Shown piece by piece: positions 26,062 through 33,765 of a stretch of DNA of 64,000 nt. Under the pieces are notes generated by a model. It had not been told where the DNA came from. It saw nothing but the letters and a program-made list of their open reading frames with translations, and made no database searches. A program made the position numbers and the translations under genes. The DNA comes from Solirubrobacteraceae bacterium (GTDB lineage: Bacteria > Actinomycetota > Thermoleophilia > Solirubrobacterales > Solirubrobacteraceae). How positions within the stretch are numbered: the first letter of the stretch is position 1; each line of letters begins with the position of its first letter. The stretch is taken from the NCBI GenBank assembly GCA_029263125.1, contig JAJCYD010000017.1, positions 62,001 to 126,000 on the forward strand, written 5' to 3'.

Positions 26062-27453
26062 GTGCGCCGCTGGGCCCTGGCGCTGAGTGCGCTGATCGCG
26101 TGCGCGGTCACGGTCACCTCCCTGTCAGGTCGCCAGACGGCGGCGTCCAGCGAGGATCTCGCGCTCTCCGGCGGTTCGAGCGCGACGATCTTCGACACGA
26201 CCGCCGACGCGTTCGCGCGCTCGCTGCCCAAGCTCACCAACAGGCGGCGGCGGGAGTTCGCGGTCGGCAACAGCTTCTTCAACCGCAACTGGGTGAGCGC
26301 GCCGGCATCGACCACGGGCCGCGACGGCCTCGGCCCGACGCTCAATGCCCAATCCTGCTCGTCGTGTCACTTCAAGGACGGGCGCGCACAGCCCCCGACA
26401 CGACGGCGTGTGCCCCAGCTCGGGCTGCTGCTGCGCCTCAGCGTCCCGGGACCCGACGGCAAGCCACGCGATGTCCCCCACTACGGAGGCCAGCTGCAGG
26501 ATCGCTCGATCAACGGCGTCCCGGCCGAGGGCGCGATCAGAATCACCCATCGCCGCGTGCGCGGCCGCTACGACGACCGCACGCCCTACGAGCTGCTGCG
26601 CCCGAGCTATGAGATCGTCGACCGCCGCTTCGGACCGCTGCCCGACGACGTGCAGATCAGTCCGCGGGTGGCGCCCGCGGTCTTCGGCGTCGGCCTGTTG
26701 GAGGCCGTGCCCGAGCAGGCGATCCTCGCCCATGCCGATCCGCAGGACCGCGATGGCGATGGCATCTCCGGCCGCGCCAACCGCGTGCTCGACGCGCGTA
26801 CCACGCGCACGGCGCTCGGGCGCTTTGGCTGGAAGGCCAACGTCCCGACCGTCGAGCAGCAGAACGCCGGCGCCTTCAACGGCGACATCGGGATCACGAC
26901 GCCGATCTTCACCAAGCAGAACTGCCCCGAAGGCCAGGATGCCTGCCGTGACGCGCCCGACGGCGGCAGCCCCGAGGTCGACGCCCGGACGCTCGAGCGC
27001 GTGACGACCTACACCCGGACGCTCGCCGTCCCGGCCCGCCGCAAGGTCGGCGATCACGCCACGCGCGCCGGCGAGCGCACGATCGCGCGCCTCGGCTGCA
27101 CGGCATGCCACCTGCCCGAGCTGCGGACCGCCGGCAGCGACATCCCGGCGCTCGCCGACCAGACGATCCGGCCCTACACCGACCTGCTGCTGCACGACAT
27201 GGGCCCCGGTCTTGCCGATGGGCGACCCGACGGACTGGCCACGGGATCGGAGTGGCGCACGGCGCCGCTGTGGGGCATCGGCCTCGTGCAGCGCGTCAAC
27301 CGCCACACGCGCTTCCTGCATGACGGCCGGGCGCGCGACCTCGAAGAGGCGATCCTCTGGCACGGCGGCGAAGCCGCGGGCGCGACGCGGGCGTTCGGTG
27401 CGCTGCCGCGCGCCGAGCGCGCCGACCTGCTCACGTTCCTGCGATCGCTGTGA
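26062..27453 (+). CDS. Secreted di-heme oxidoreductase (DUF1111/DHOR)
   Basis: 463 residues with an N-terminal signal/anchor (about 6-24). Two c-type heme sites are present, CSSCH (Cys99-His103) and CTACH (Cys346-His350), together with family blocks RFGWKANVPTVEQQNAGAFN, DLLLHDMGPGLADG and RTAPLWGIG. The fold is related to MauG/cytochrome c peroxidases. The role is unproven; with imelysin it probably changes iron or heme redox state outside the cell. The start is GTG at 26062, directly coupled to imelysin. Heme attachment requires a cytochrome c maturation system, not seen in this window. Confidence 0.88.
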   Translation: MRRWALALSALIACAVTVTSLSGRQTAASSEDLALSGGSSATIFDTTADAFARSLPKLTNRRRREFAVGNSFFNRNWVSAPASTTGRDGLGPTLNAQSCSSCHFKDGRAQPPTRRRVPQLGLLLRLSVPGPDGKPRDVPHYGGQLQDRSINGVPAEGAIRITHRRVRGRYDDRTPYELLRPSYEIVDRRFGPLPDDVQISPRVAPAVFGVGLLEAVPEQAILAHADPQDRDGDGISGRANRVLDARTTRTALGRFGWKANVPTVEQQNAGAFNGDIGITTPIFTKQNCPEGQDACRDAPDGGSPEVDARTLERVTTYTRTLAVPARRKVGDHATRAGERTIARLGCTACHLPELRTAGSDIPALADQTIRPYTDLLLHDMGPGLADGRPDGLATGSEWRTAPLWGIGLVQRVNRHTRFLHDGRARDLEEAILWHGGEAAGATRAFGALPRAERADLLTFLRSL

Positions 27454-27467
27454 GCGCTCGGGCTCTG

Positions 27468-28724
27468 TTATGCGCGGGTGAAGCGCCGTCCGGCGACGGG
27501 CGAGACATCCTCGTCGAGCGCGGCGAGGACGTCGTCGCCGCCGTCGTGAGCCTCGGCCTCGGCCTTCTCCAGTGCGGCGAGGCGCTCGGGGGTCATCGCC
27601 GTCGCGTCCTCGTTTGCCGCAAGCCACGCCGCGCCCTCGGCCGCCGCGTGCTCGTCGACGGCGATCTTCTTGGTGGAGGCGTACTTGTCGATCTCCTCGA
27701 AGAGCACGTCGACGAGCTGTGCCGTGGGGACCTTGCGCAGCGCCTTGCCGCGACTGAAGATCAGCCCCTCGTTCTTGGCGCCCGTGATCCCGAAGTCCGC
27801 GTGCGACGCCTCGCCGATGCCGTTGACCGCGCAGCCGAGCACGGCGACCTCGATTGGATCCTCATAGGCCTCCAGCCGGCGCTCGATCTCGGTGACGACG
27901 GTGTCCATGTCGAACTGCAGGCGTCCGCACGTCGGGCAGGCGATCAGCACCGGGCCGCGCTCGCGCAGCTGCAGCGCCTTGAGGATCTCCCAGGCGACCT
28001 TGACCTCCTCCTCGGCGTGGAAGGTCGACAGGCTGATGCGGATCGTGTCGCCGATCCCGTCGGCCAGCAGCGTGCCGAGGCCGACGGCGGACTTCAGGCT
28101 GCCCGACCACTTCGTCCCCGCCTCGGTGATCCCGAGGTGCAGGGGATGATCAATCTTCGCGCTCAGCAGCCGGTTGGAGGCGATCGTGTTGGGCACGTTG
28201 GTGGACTTGATCGAGACCTTGAAGTCCGTGAAGTCCAGGCGGTGCATGAGCTCGACGAACTCGGTCGCCGCGGCGGTCAGCGCCTCGACGGGGCTCTCGC
28301 GCTCCAGCGCGTGCAGGTGCTTGGGCAGCGAGCCCGAGTTCACGCCGATGCGCATCGGCGTGCCGGCCGCCTTGGCGCGCGCGACGACCTCGGCGACCTT
28401 GTCGGGTCCTCCGATGTTGCCGGGGTTCAGGCGGATGCAGTGCGCACCGGCATCGATCGCCTTCAGCGCGAGCGTATGGTTGAAGTGGATGTCGGCGATG
28501 ATCGGGATCGGCGACCGCGCGACGATCGTCTTCAGCGCCTCGATGTCGTCGTCGCGCGGGACGGCCACGCGCACGATGTCGGCGCCGGCGTCGGCGACCT
28601 TGAGGATCTGCTCCATCGTGGCCGCCAGGTTGGCGGTCTCGGTCTTGGTCATCGTCTGCACCGCGACGGGTGCGCCGCCGCCGATCGGGACGTTGCCGAC
28701 CATGATCTGTCGCGTGGAAGCCAT
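27468..28724 (-). CDS. ispG: 4-hydroxy-3-methylbut-2-enyl diphosphate synthase (IspG/GcpE)
   Basis: 418-residue [4Fe-4S] enzyme of the MEP isoprenoid pathway, reducing MEcPP to HMBPP. The N-terminal barrel has VAVQTMTKTET and IADIHFNHTLAL. The cluster ligands are in CPTCGR and GCAVNGIGEA, followed by a conserved acidic Glu. The last ~60 residues are an Ala/Glu-rich tail longer than in E. coli IspG. It is divergent from the GGCT-like gene (45 bases) and converges with the di-heme gene (14 bases). The full MEP pathway is not in the window. Confidence 0.95.
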   Translation of the reverse strand: MASTRQIMVGNVPIGGGAPVAVQTMTKTETANLAATMEQILKVADAGADIVRVAVPRDDDIEALKTIVARSPIPIIADIHFNHTLALKAIDAGAHCIRLNPGNIGGPDKVAEVVARAKAAGTPMRIGVNSGSLPKHLHALERESPVEALTAAATEFVELMHRLDFTDFKVSIKSTNVPNTIASNRLLSAKIDHPLHLGITEAGTKWSGSLKSAVGLGTLLADGIGDTIRISLSTFHAEEEVKVAWEILKALQLRERGPVLIACPTCGRLQFDMDTVVTEIERRLEAYEDPIEVAVLGCAVNGIGEASHADFGITGAKNEGLIFSRGKALRKVPTAQLVDVLFEEIDKYASTKKIAVDEHAAAEGAAWLAANEDATAMTPERLAALEKAEAEAHDGGDDVLAALDEDVSPVAGRRFTRA

Positions 28725-28769
28725 GTCTGCTCATTCTACGGGCGCTCCACGGCCCCCGATCACGCCGCT

Positions 28770-29342
28770 GTGAACGCGGCACCCCAGTTCGTCTTCGGCT
28801 ACGGGTCGCTCGCCGTCGCTGGCGAGGGCTGCCACGTCGCGACGCTGCGCGGCTACCGCCGGACCTGGGGAGTGGCGATGGACAATCGAATCGACCTGCC
28901 CGGCTACAAGACCTATCGGCTGCGTGCCGACGGCAGCCGCCCCGCGATCTTCGTGGCGTTTCTCGATATCGAGCCCGCCCCTGACGGCGGAATCACGGGA
29001 CGCTGCATGCCCGTCGACGAGCAGCGCCTGCGCGAGCTGGATGAGCGGGAGCGCAACTATGACCGCGTCGATGTCTCCGACGCGATCGATGTCCCCCGCG
29101 GGCGCGTGTGGACATACCGCGGCTGTGCTGCGGGGCGGGCGCGGCTACGCCACGGCGTGCGGCATCGCTGCGCCGCGGTCAGCCGCGACTACGCCGACGA
29201 TGTGCGAGCCGCGCTCGACGAGATCGCCTCACCCGAGGAAGCCGCATCGGTGGAGTCCCTGATCGGCGCGTGCGGCCTGGAGGTGCTCGCACTGCGACGC
29301 GTCGAGATTGGCGCGTCCGCGGAGCCGTCGCCTGGCGCGTAG
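28770..29342 (+). CDS. Gamma-glutamylcyclotransferase-like protein
   Basis: 190 residues of the GGCT/AIG2 fold. FGYGSLA (residues 9-15) is the substrate-binding loop, and LDERERNYDRV carries the catalytic acid (Glu94) in the D-x2-E-x2-Y pattern. The second half of the protein is an extra helical/basic region. Such enzymes cyclise gamma-glutamyl amines to 5-oxoproline, but many bacterial members are uncharacterised. GTG at 28770 opens the homology; longer frames are antisense to ispG. Confidence 0.75.
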   Translation: MNAAPQFVFGYGSLAVAGEGCHVATLRGYRRTWGVAMDNRIDLPGYKTYRLRADGSRPAIFVAFLDIEPAPDGGITGRCMPVDEQRLRELDERERNYDRVDVSDAIDVPRGRVWTYRGCAAGRARLRHGVRHRCAAVSRDYADDVRAALDEIASPEEAASVESLIGACGLEVLALRRVEIGASAEPSPGA

Positions 29343-29476
29343 TCGTGTTCGAACGCGCCAGCGCGGCTTCGCGCGGCGCACGAGGTGCTTGATCGTCGTA
29401 TCGACGGGCAGCTGGCGCAGCTTCCAAGCGTCGTGGTCAGATCGTGCCGTCGAGGATGCGGTCGCCGACGTGGTGT

Positions 29477-29947
29477 TCAGAGCGGCGCGGTTCGTCGTCG
29501 CGCATGTGCGAGTCGGCGATCGGGGTGATGCGCGTCCTGGGGGGCGTGCAGTTCACACCAGACGTTGGTGGGGGCGCTGCTGGTACCCCAACGGTCGGCG
29601 ACGCGGTCGACGATCATCAGGCCGAAACCGCCGTGTTCGCCGGGGTGCGCCGATGGGCGCAGCGTGGCGTTGCCGTCGTCGTGGACGGCGAAGCGAGCGA
29701 CGTGGTCGTGCAACGAGATCGTCAGCCGGATCTCGCCGTGGCCGTGGCGGTAGGCGTTGGTGACCAGTTCACTGACAAGCAGGCACGCATCGTCGGTGCG
29801 CCGTTGGCCGAGTTGGCAGGCGAAGGCGCGCACGGCGGCGCACGCGGTGATGCTGATCCCCGCAGAGCGTGGGAGCGCCACGATCATGCCGGCCACGAGC
29901 GAGGCGCTGCGCCCGCGGCTCATGGCGGCTGGTGTGCAGCTGTCCAT
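29477..29947 (-). CDS. RsbW-like ATP-binding anti-sigma / regulatory protein
   Basis: 156 residues of the HATPase_c_2 type. The N-box is SELVTNAYRHG (Glu60, Asn64), the G1-type turn is HDDGN, and GGFGLMIVDRVADRWG is the glycine lid. These small kinases (RsbW/SpoIIAB relatives) bind ATP and phosphorylate an anti-sigma antagonist or hold a sigma factor. There is no partner STAS or sigma gene next to it. The first ~25 residues match no family, so the start could be later. A 134-base gap separates it from the convergent GGCT-like gene, with nothing recognised. Confidence 0.8.
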   Translation of the reverse strand: MDSCTPAAMSRGRSASLVAGMIVALPRSAGISITACAAVRAFACQLGQRRTDDACLLVSELVTNAYRHGHGEIRLTISLHDHVARFAVHDDGNATLRPSAHPGEHGGFGLMIVDRVADRWGTSSAPTNVWCELHAPQDAHHPDRRLAHARRRTAPL

Positions 29948-30341
29948 TGCATCTCAGTGCCGATTGCGCGCACGCCGATGATGTCGTGTGTGTGGGCGAT
30001 GGACCGTCGTGCCCCGGGCTGCGGGGTACTGCGTCTCACCGCCAAGGCCACCCCGCAAGCCCGCTGCGTGCGGACCTCCAAGAGCCCCCCGACCCTATGG
30101 AGCTTTCACTGCACAGTCAATCCCCCCTGTCGATGGGAGGCGTGGGCGCGGCGGCCGTCGGGCGCGTGGGACGGTCGCGCCGGCGGGCGCGATCGCGCCT
30201 CGTCGCCGGCAGCGGCCGGGCTGGCCGCTTTTGGCGGAGTGCCTACACTCGTGTCGTAGCGCCGTCGGCGCGCGGGTCTTTAGTGTCTTCCTCGCCTGTG
30301 AGCCACGTCATGGTTGTGAGGGGGGCGAGAGAGCGGGCATC
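29948..30341 (+). other. Gene-free stretch with a possible structured leader
   Basis: 394 bases with no convincing CDS. Two potential hairpins lie near its right end: GCGCC/GGCGC (30259-30271), and a longer one closed by CTCGCC (30291-30296) and GGCGAG (30324-30329) with an inner CCA/TGG pair. They precede the MpsC-like gene by 12 bases and could form a 5' leader. No known riboswitch core was recognised. Confidence 0.3.
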
Positions 30342-30746
30342 ATGCCCGACGTACCCGACACACCCATCCAGCCCGACAGGACGGTCGGGTCGATGTCGGC
30401 GGCGATCTCCAACGCCGTCGTCGGTCTGCTGCACGACTACACGGGTCGCGGCCCAACGCACGCCCGCACGACGATCGGGCCGGACACGATCGTCGTGACG
30501 TTGCGCGACAGCTTGACCAAGGCAGAACGTACGCTCGCCAGTCGCGGCCAGGACGTCGAGGTGCTGGCGATGCGCCGCGCCTTTCAGAACACGATGCGCG
30601 ACGACATGATCGCCGCCGTCGAAGCCCTGACCGGCCGCTCTGTGGAGGCGTTTCTCAGCGACAACCTGCATGACCCCGATGTCGCCGTCGAGATCTTCCT
30701 CATGCACCGCTCAGATCACGACGGCCAGCACCCGGCCGGCGCGTAG
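30342..30746 (+). CDS. MpsC/DUF2294 family protein (copy 1)
   Basis: 134 residues. The core runs from SAAISNAVVGLLHDYTGRGP through IVVTLRDSLTKAERTL to TGRSVEAFLSDNLHDPDVAVEIF, matching the DUF2294 family, some members of which are annotated as MpsC, a part of sodium-translocating membrane-potential systems in firmicutes. It has no transmembrane segment, so a cytoplasmic accessory role is likely. The true function in actinobacteria is unknown. ATG at 30342 is used because upstream sequence is low complexity. Confidence 0.75.
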   Translation: MPDVPDTPIQPDRTVGSMSAAISNAVVGLLHDYTGRGPTHARTTIGPDTIVVTLRDSLTKAERTLASRGQDVEVLAMRRAFQNTMRDDMIAAVEALTGRSVEAFLSDNLHDPDVAVEIFLMHRSDHDGQHPAGA

Positions 30747-30895
30747 GCATCCGCACTGAGCCAGCGTGGTGTGGGTCCGTCGCCTCTCGCGCCCGAAGCA
30801 CCGTCAGATCGCCAAGCATGCACAGGCAGTCCGCCGCCGGCCGCCACCGTTGCCCGGCGCCCGGCCTGCCCGCGCCGAGCGCTACGGCGGGTGCT

Positions 30896-31279
30896 CTATT
30901 GCGGTTCGGCGGGGTGCGCGGTGGACGGGCCGAGGCGAAAGAGCTCGGCGACGAACGGCGGGTCGATGTGGGTGTGGCTGGCGAACGCGACGACGCGCCG
31001 ACCGGTCGCGCGTTCCACGACGGCCGTGAAGCTCGCGGCCTCGGCCATCTGCACGGCGTGACGCAACTCGTGCACGAGCTCGCCCTTGCCGAACTCGATC
31101 ATCCGCTTCTCGATCAGCGACAGATCGATATCGAGGACCGCGACGACGAGATCATCCAGGATGTGCGTGACCGCGTGCTTGACGGGCGTGTCGTAGGACT
31201 CGGTGTGGATCAGCGCGATCTGCTCAGAGATCGCGGCCGCTGCCGCGGGATCTGTCCCGCGTTCGCCGGGGTCGCTCAC
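30896..31279 (-). CDS. MpsC/DUF2294 family protein (copy 2)
   Basis: 127 residues, a divergent paralogue of the DUF2294 protein 150 bases away on the other strand. Shared features: an Ile/Ala-rich N-terminal helix, VVAVLDIDLSLIEKRMIEFG aligned with the VTLRDSLTKAER region, a central helix ending in TAVVERATGRRVVAFASHT, and a Pro-rich C-terminus. The GTG start overlaps the zinc-ribbon gene stop as GTGA, so those two form a transcription unit. The 149 bases between the converging copies show nothing. Confidence 0.7.
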   Translation of the reverse strand: MSDPGERGTDPAAAAAISEQIALIHTESYDTPVKHAVTHILDDLVVAVLDIDLSLIEKRMIEFGKGELVHELRHAVQMAEAASFTAVVERATGRRVVAFASHTHIDPPFVAELFRLGPSTAHPAEPQ

Positions 31280-31512
31280 CGTGGCCCCCGCGCGGCGACC
31301 GGCCGCCGCTCCAACAGCCCGCCGCTCTCTCGCTCGGCGCGCCCGACGCCGTGATCGCGCGTGATCCGCGCGGTGAGGCGCGCCGCGACCATGTGGGCGT
31401 CATCGACCGGGCCGCTACATGCTCGGCAGCGGTCGGGTGCGGGGACGTCGCGGCGAACCACCTGATAGGCCCACAGACGCAACCGGCAGCTCGGACAATG
31501 GATCTCTTGCAT
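31276..31512 (-). CDS. Small zinc-ribbon protein
   Basis: 78 residues with CPSC (Cys6, Cys9) and CRAC (Cys29, Cys32), a classic paired-knuckle zinc ribbon, followed by a basic, Arg-rich tail. No wider family is recognised. A strong GGGAGG is placed 7 bases before the ATG at 31512, which decides this start over an upstream one. It is overlapped by MpsC copy 2, so it may serve the same process. Confidence 0.6.
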   Translation of the reverse strand: MQEIHCPSCRLRLWAYQVVRRDVPAPDRCRACSGPVDDAHMVAARLTARITRDHGVGRAERESGGLLERRPVAARGPR

Positions 31513-31832
31513 CGAAGATCCTCCCACGTAGAGGACGACTCCGACGCTCACACAAGCCCGCTATGGACACCGCGCGCATCCCGGAGGGGATGACCGGCCC
31601 CGCCCACATGTTCCCATCCACGTGGCCAGTGCCTCACGTCAGACCCTAGCGCTTCATGCACACCGGCGCCCAGATTTTCATAGGTGCCGCGCAGCATCTT
31701 CGCCCGTCGGGCCCTGCCATCCCCGATCCGCTCCCGACGACCCTGTTGTCGAGGGAATCCGACGAGGAATCCAACCGGTGACCGAGCCTCTCATCGGGAA
31801 CCTTCAGAACGTGCGCGGCGTAGCGTTGGTGC
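31513..31832. other. Divergent intergenic region
   Basis: 320 bases between the zinc-ribbon gene and the secreted-protein gene. GGGAACC (31796-31802) followed after 16 bases by CGTA (31819-31822) resembles an ECF-sigma promoter for the rightward gene. Nothing else is seen. Confidence 0.3.
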
Positions 31833-32492
31833 ATGAGGACTGCAAAGGTCACGGCGATAGCGGGTGCGGTAGCCGTGACGACGACCGTTGCGGTGGTGCT
31901 TGTCGTGTCGGTCGGGTCGCCTGCGCCGTCCCCGTCTGGAGCACCCGCTGCTGGCGACGAGCGGGCAGCCACGGCGGCGGCGACCCATTCGGCAAGGGCG
32001 CGGGAGGACTGCTCCACGCGCTCGGAGGCGCGGTTCCCCGGTGCCTTCACCGACGACCGAAACCTCGTCGTAGGGCCGCTGGTCCTGATCGGCGGCACCT
32101 ACACCGACGCGAGCACGGTGCGGAAGTTCGGCGGAAACAAGTTCCCGCTGCTCGTCAAGGCCGGGCACACCGTGACCGTGCGGCTCGCCCGACGCGGACG
32201 ACGGGTCGCCGGGCTCGGTTACGGGCCGCATCGAGGGACGACGGTGCGCGCCGCGATGCTGAAGGACACCTACCAGCGTGTGACCTTCGTGGCCTGCCGG
32301 CCCGGCAAGCCGTCTGGGCGCTACAGCCCGAACGGCCCGTCCGGGAGCTCTGCGGACGACGTAGCGGTCACGTTCTGGTCGGGCTTTGTCTTGACCAGCA
32401 CCCCGTCGTGCGTCCCGCTGGACATCTACGTGGACAACGAGCCGTCAGCGAGACGCGTTGGGCTGTCGCTCGGGCGCCGCTGCCCTCGGTAG
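31833..32492 (+). CDS. Membrane-anchored or secreted protein of unknown function
   Basis: 219 residues. An N-terminal hydrophobic segment (about 6-28) is followed by a Pro/Ala/Ser-rich spacer, then a compact domain with three cysteines and motifs NLVVGPLVLIGGTYTDAST, GNKFPLLVKAGHTVTVRL and VTFWSGFVLTSTP. I recognise no enzyme. The pattern suggests an extracytoplasmic beta-rich domain, possibly disulphide bonded. An ECF-type promoter-like pair precedes it. The 212 bases after it, up to the convergent gene, hold nothing. Confidence 0.6.
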   Translation: MRTAKVTAIAGAVAVTTTVAVVLVVSVGSPAPSPSGAPAAGDERAATAAATHSARAREDCSTRSEARFPGAFTDDRNLVVGPLVLIGGTYTDASTVRKFGGNKFPLLVKAGHTVTVRLARRGRRVAGLGYGPHRGTTVRAAMLKDTYQRVTFVACRPGKPSGRYSPNGPSGSSADDVAVTFWSGFVLTSTPSCVPLDIYVDNEPSARRVGLSLGRRCPR

Positions 32493-32704
32493 CTCGCGCC
32501 CCATTCTCCCCTACCGCGTGCCGCCTTCCTGGCTGCGCGTGTTCCGCGACTCAAGTGCACAGCGATGAGTTCGGTCATGATCGCCACCGCACAACCTCGC
32601 GAGCGTCCACGCGTCCATCCAATCGACCGTTTCGCGCTACCTCGGGGCTGCTGACCGGCGCCGGGGAATGGTGGGGGCGCGGCGGGTTGGCCAGGCTTGG
32701 GCGC

Positions 32705-33106
32705 TCAATGGAGGCCGTCGCGCCGCTCGCGCCAGCGGCGACCGGAATCGACGAGCGCCCGATCGTCGTCCTTCAGCGCGTCGGTGAACCGGCGATCGAC
32801 CCGCGCGCTGCCGAACCGCTGGTCCTCCCACAGCGTGACGACGAGCAACTCGCGCGCCGCGCGATCGTGCCGGCAGGCGAAGATGACGCCGCGATCGACG
32901 AGATCGCGGACATAGACCGATCCCCGAGCCGCATCCCCGTCGGCACCGGGCGGCGGGCGATCGCTGAAGCGCCCGGCGGCCCACGCCTCGCTGACGCGGC
33001 CGGCGATCTCGGGCTTGACGTCCAAGCCACCGACCCGTGAGCCAACGCGCTGGCGGAAGCGCTCGGCGGCGTGATCGGTGACCGCGACCGTGATGCCCTC
33101 GCTCAC
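32705..33106 (-). CDS. Small protein of unknown function, overlapping dapB
   Basis: 133 residues. The N-terminus VTDHAAERFRQRVG and a central YVRDLVDRGVIFACRHD...LLVVTLWED recall the DUF4258/RNase-toxin-like pattern (His...Arg-x-x-x-Arg, then two beta strands), but the match is weak and no antitoxin partner is visible. The GTG start overlaps the dapB stop (GTGA), so it is expressed with dapB, the M16 peptidase and pnp. Confidence 0.5.
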   Translation of the reverse strand: MSEGITVAVTDHAAERFRQRVGSRVGGLDVKPEIAGRVSEAWAAGRFSDRPPPGADGDAARGSVYVRDLVDRGVIFACRHDRAARELLVVTLWEDQRFGSARVDRRFTDALKDDDRALVDSGRRWRERRDGLH

Positions 33107-33765
33107 TCGTCGAAGAGGAGGTGCTCGAGCCCGGTCATGGGCGACTGCTCAAGCTCCCCCACCCGCCGAATGGCCAGCAGCACGCCCGGCATGAACGACT
33201 CGCGTTGCATCGAGTCGTGGCGGATCGTCAGCGTCTGGCCGAGGTCGCCGAGGATGACCTCCTGGTGGGCCACGAGGCCCGGCAGGCGCACGGAGTGGAT
33301 CGGCACGTCGCCCTCCATCAGCTCGGCGGTGCGTGCCGCGGTGCCCGATGGCCTGTCCAGCTTGCGGTCGTGATGCAGCTCGACGATCTCCGCCTTGGAC
33401 ATGTGCTTGGAGGCCTCGGCGGCGAAGCGCATCATCAGCACGGCGCCGATCGCGAAGTTCGGCGCGAAGAACACGTTGGCCCGCGTGCGCGCTTCGTGTG
33501 CGTACAGGGGCTTCATGTCAAAGCCCGACGTCCCGATGACGACGTGCACGCCCGCGGCGACGCACTCCAGGGCATTGCCGAGCGCCGTGTCGGGCCGCGT
33601 GAAGTCGACGACGACGTCGGCATCGCCGAGGACGTCGGCGAGCGCGGTTCCGAGGGCTGGATCGGCTCGACCGGTCAGCCGCATGTCCTCGGCGGCCTCG
33701 ACGGCCGCGCAGACCGCCTGGCCCATCCGTCCGGCGGCACCGGCCACCGCGACGGCGATGCTCAC
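33103..33765 (-). CDS. dapB: 4-hydroxy-tetrahydrodipicolinate reductase
   Basis: 220 residues, a short DapB of the lysine/diaminopimelate pathway. The NAD(P)H-binding GAAGRMG is near the start, GTSG and APNFAIGAVLMM lie in the middle, and the substrate loop is ELHHDRKLDRPSGTA (catalytic His-His, Lys). It supplies meso-DAP for peptidoglycan. The start overlaps the M16 gene stop by 4 bases; the order pnp - M16 peptidase - dapB is common in actinobacteria. Confidence 0.94.
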   Translation of the reverse strand: MSIAVAVAGAAGRMGQAVCAAVEAAEDMRLTGRADPALGTALADVLGDADVVVDFTRPDTALGNALECVAAGVHVVIGTSGFDMKPLYAHEARTRANVFFAPNFAIGAVLMMRFAAEASKHMSKAEIVELHHDRKLDRPSGTAARTAELMEGDVPIHSVRLPGLVAHQEVILGDLGQTLTIRHDSMQRESFMPGVLLAIRRVGELEQSPMTGLEHLLFDE

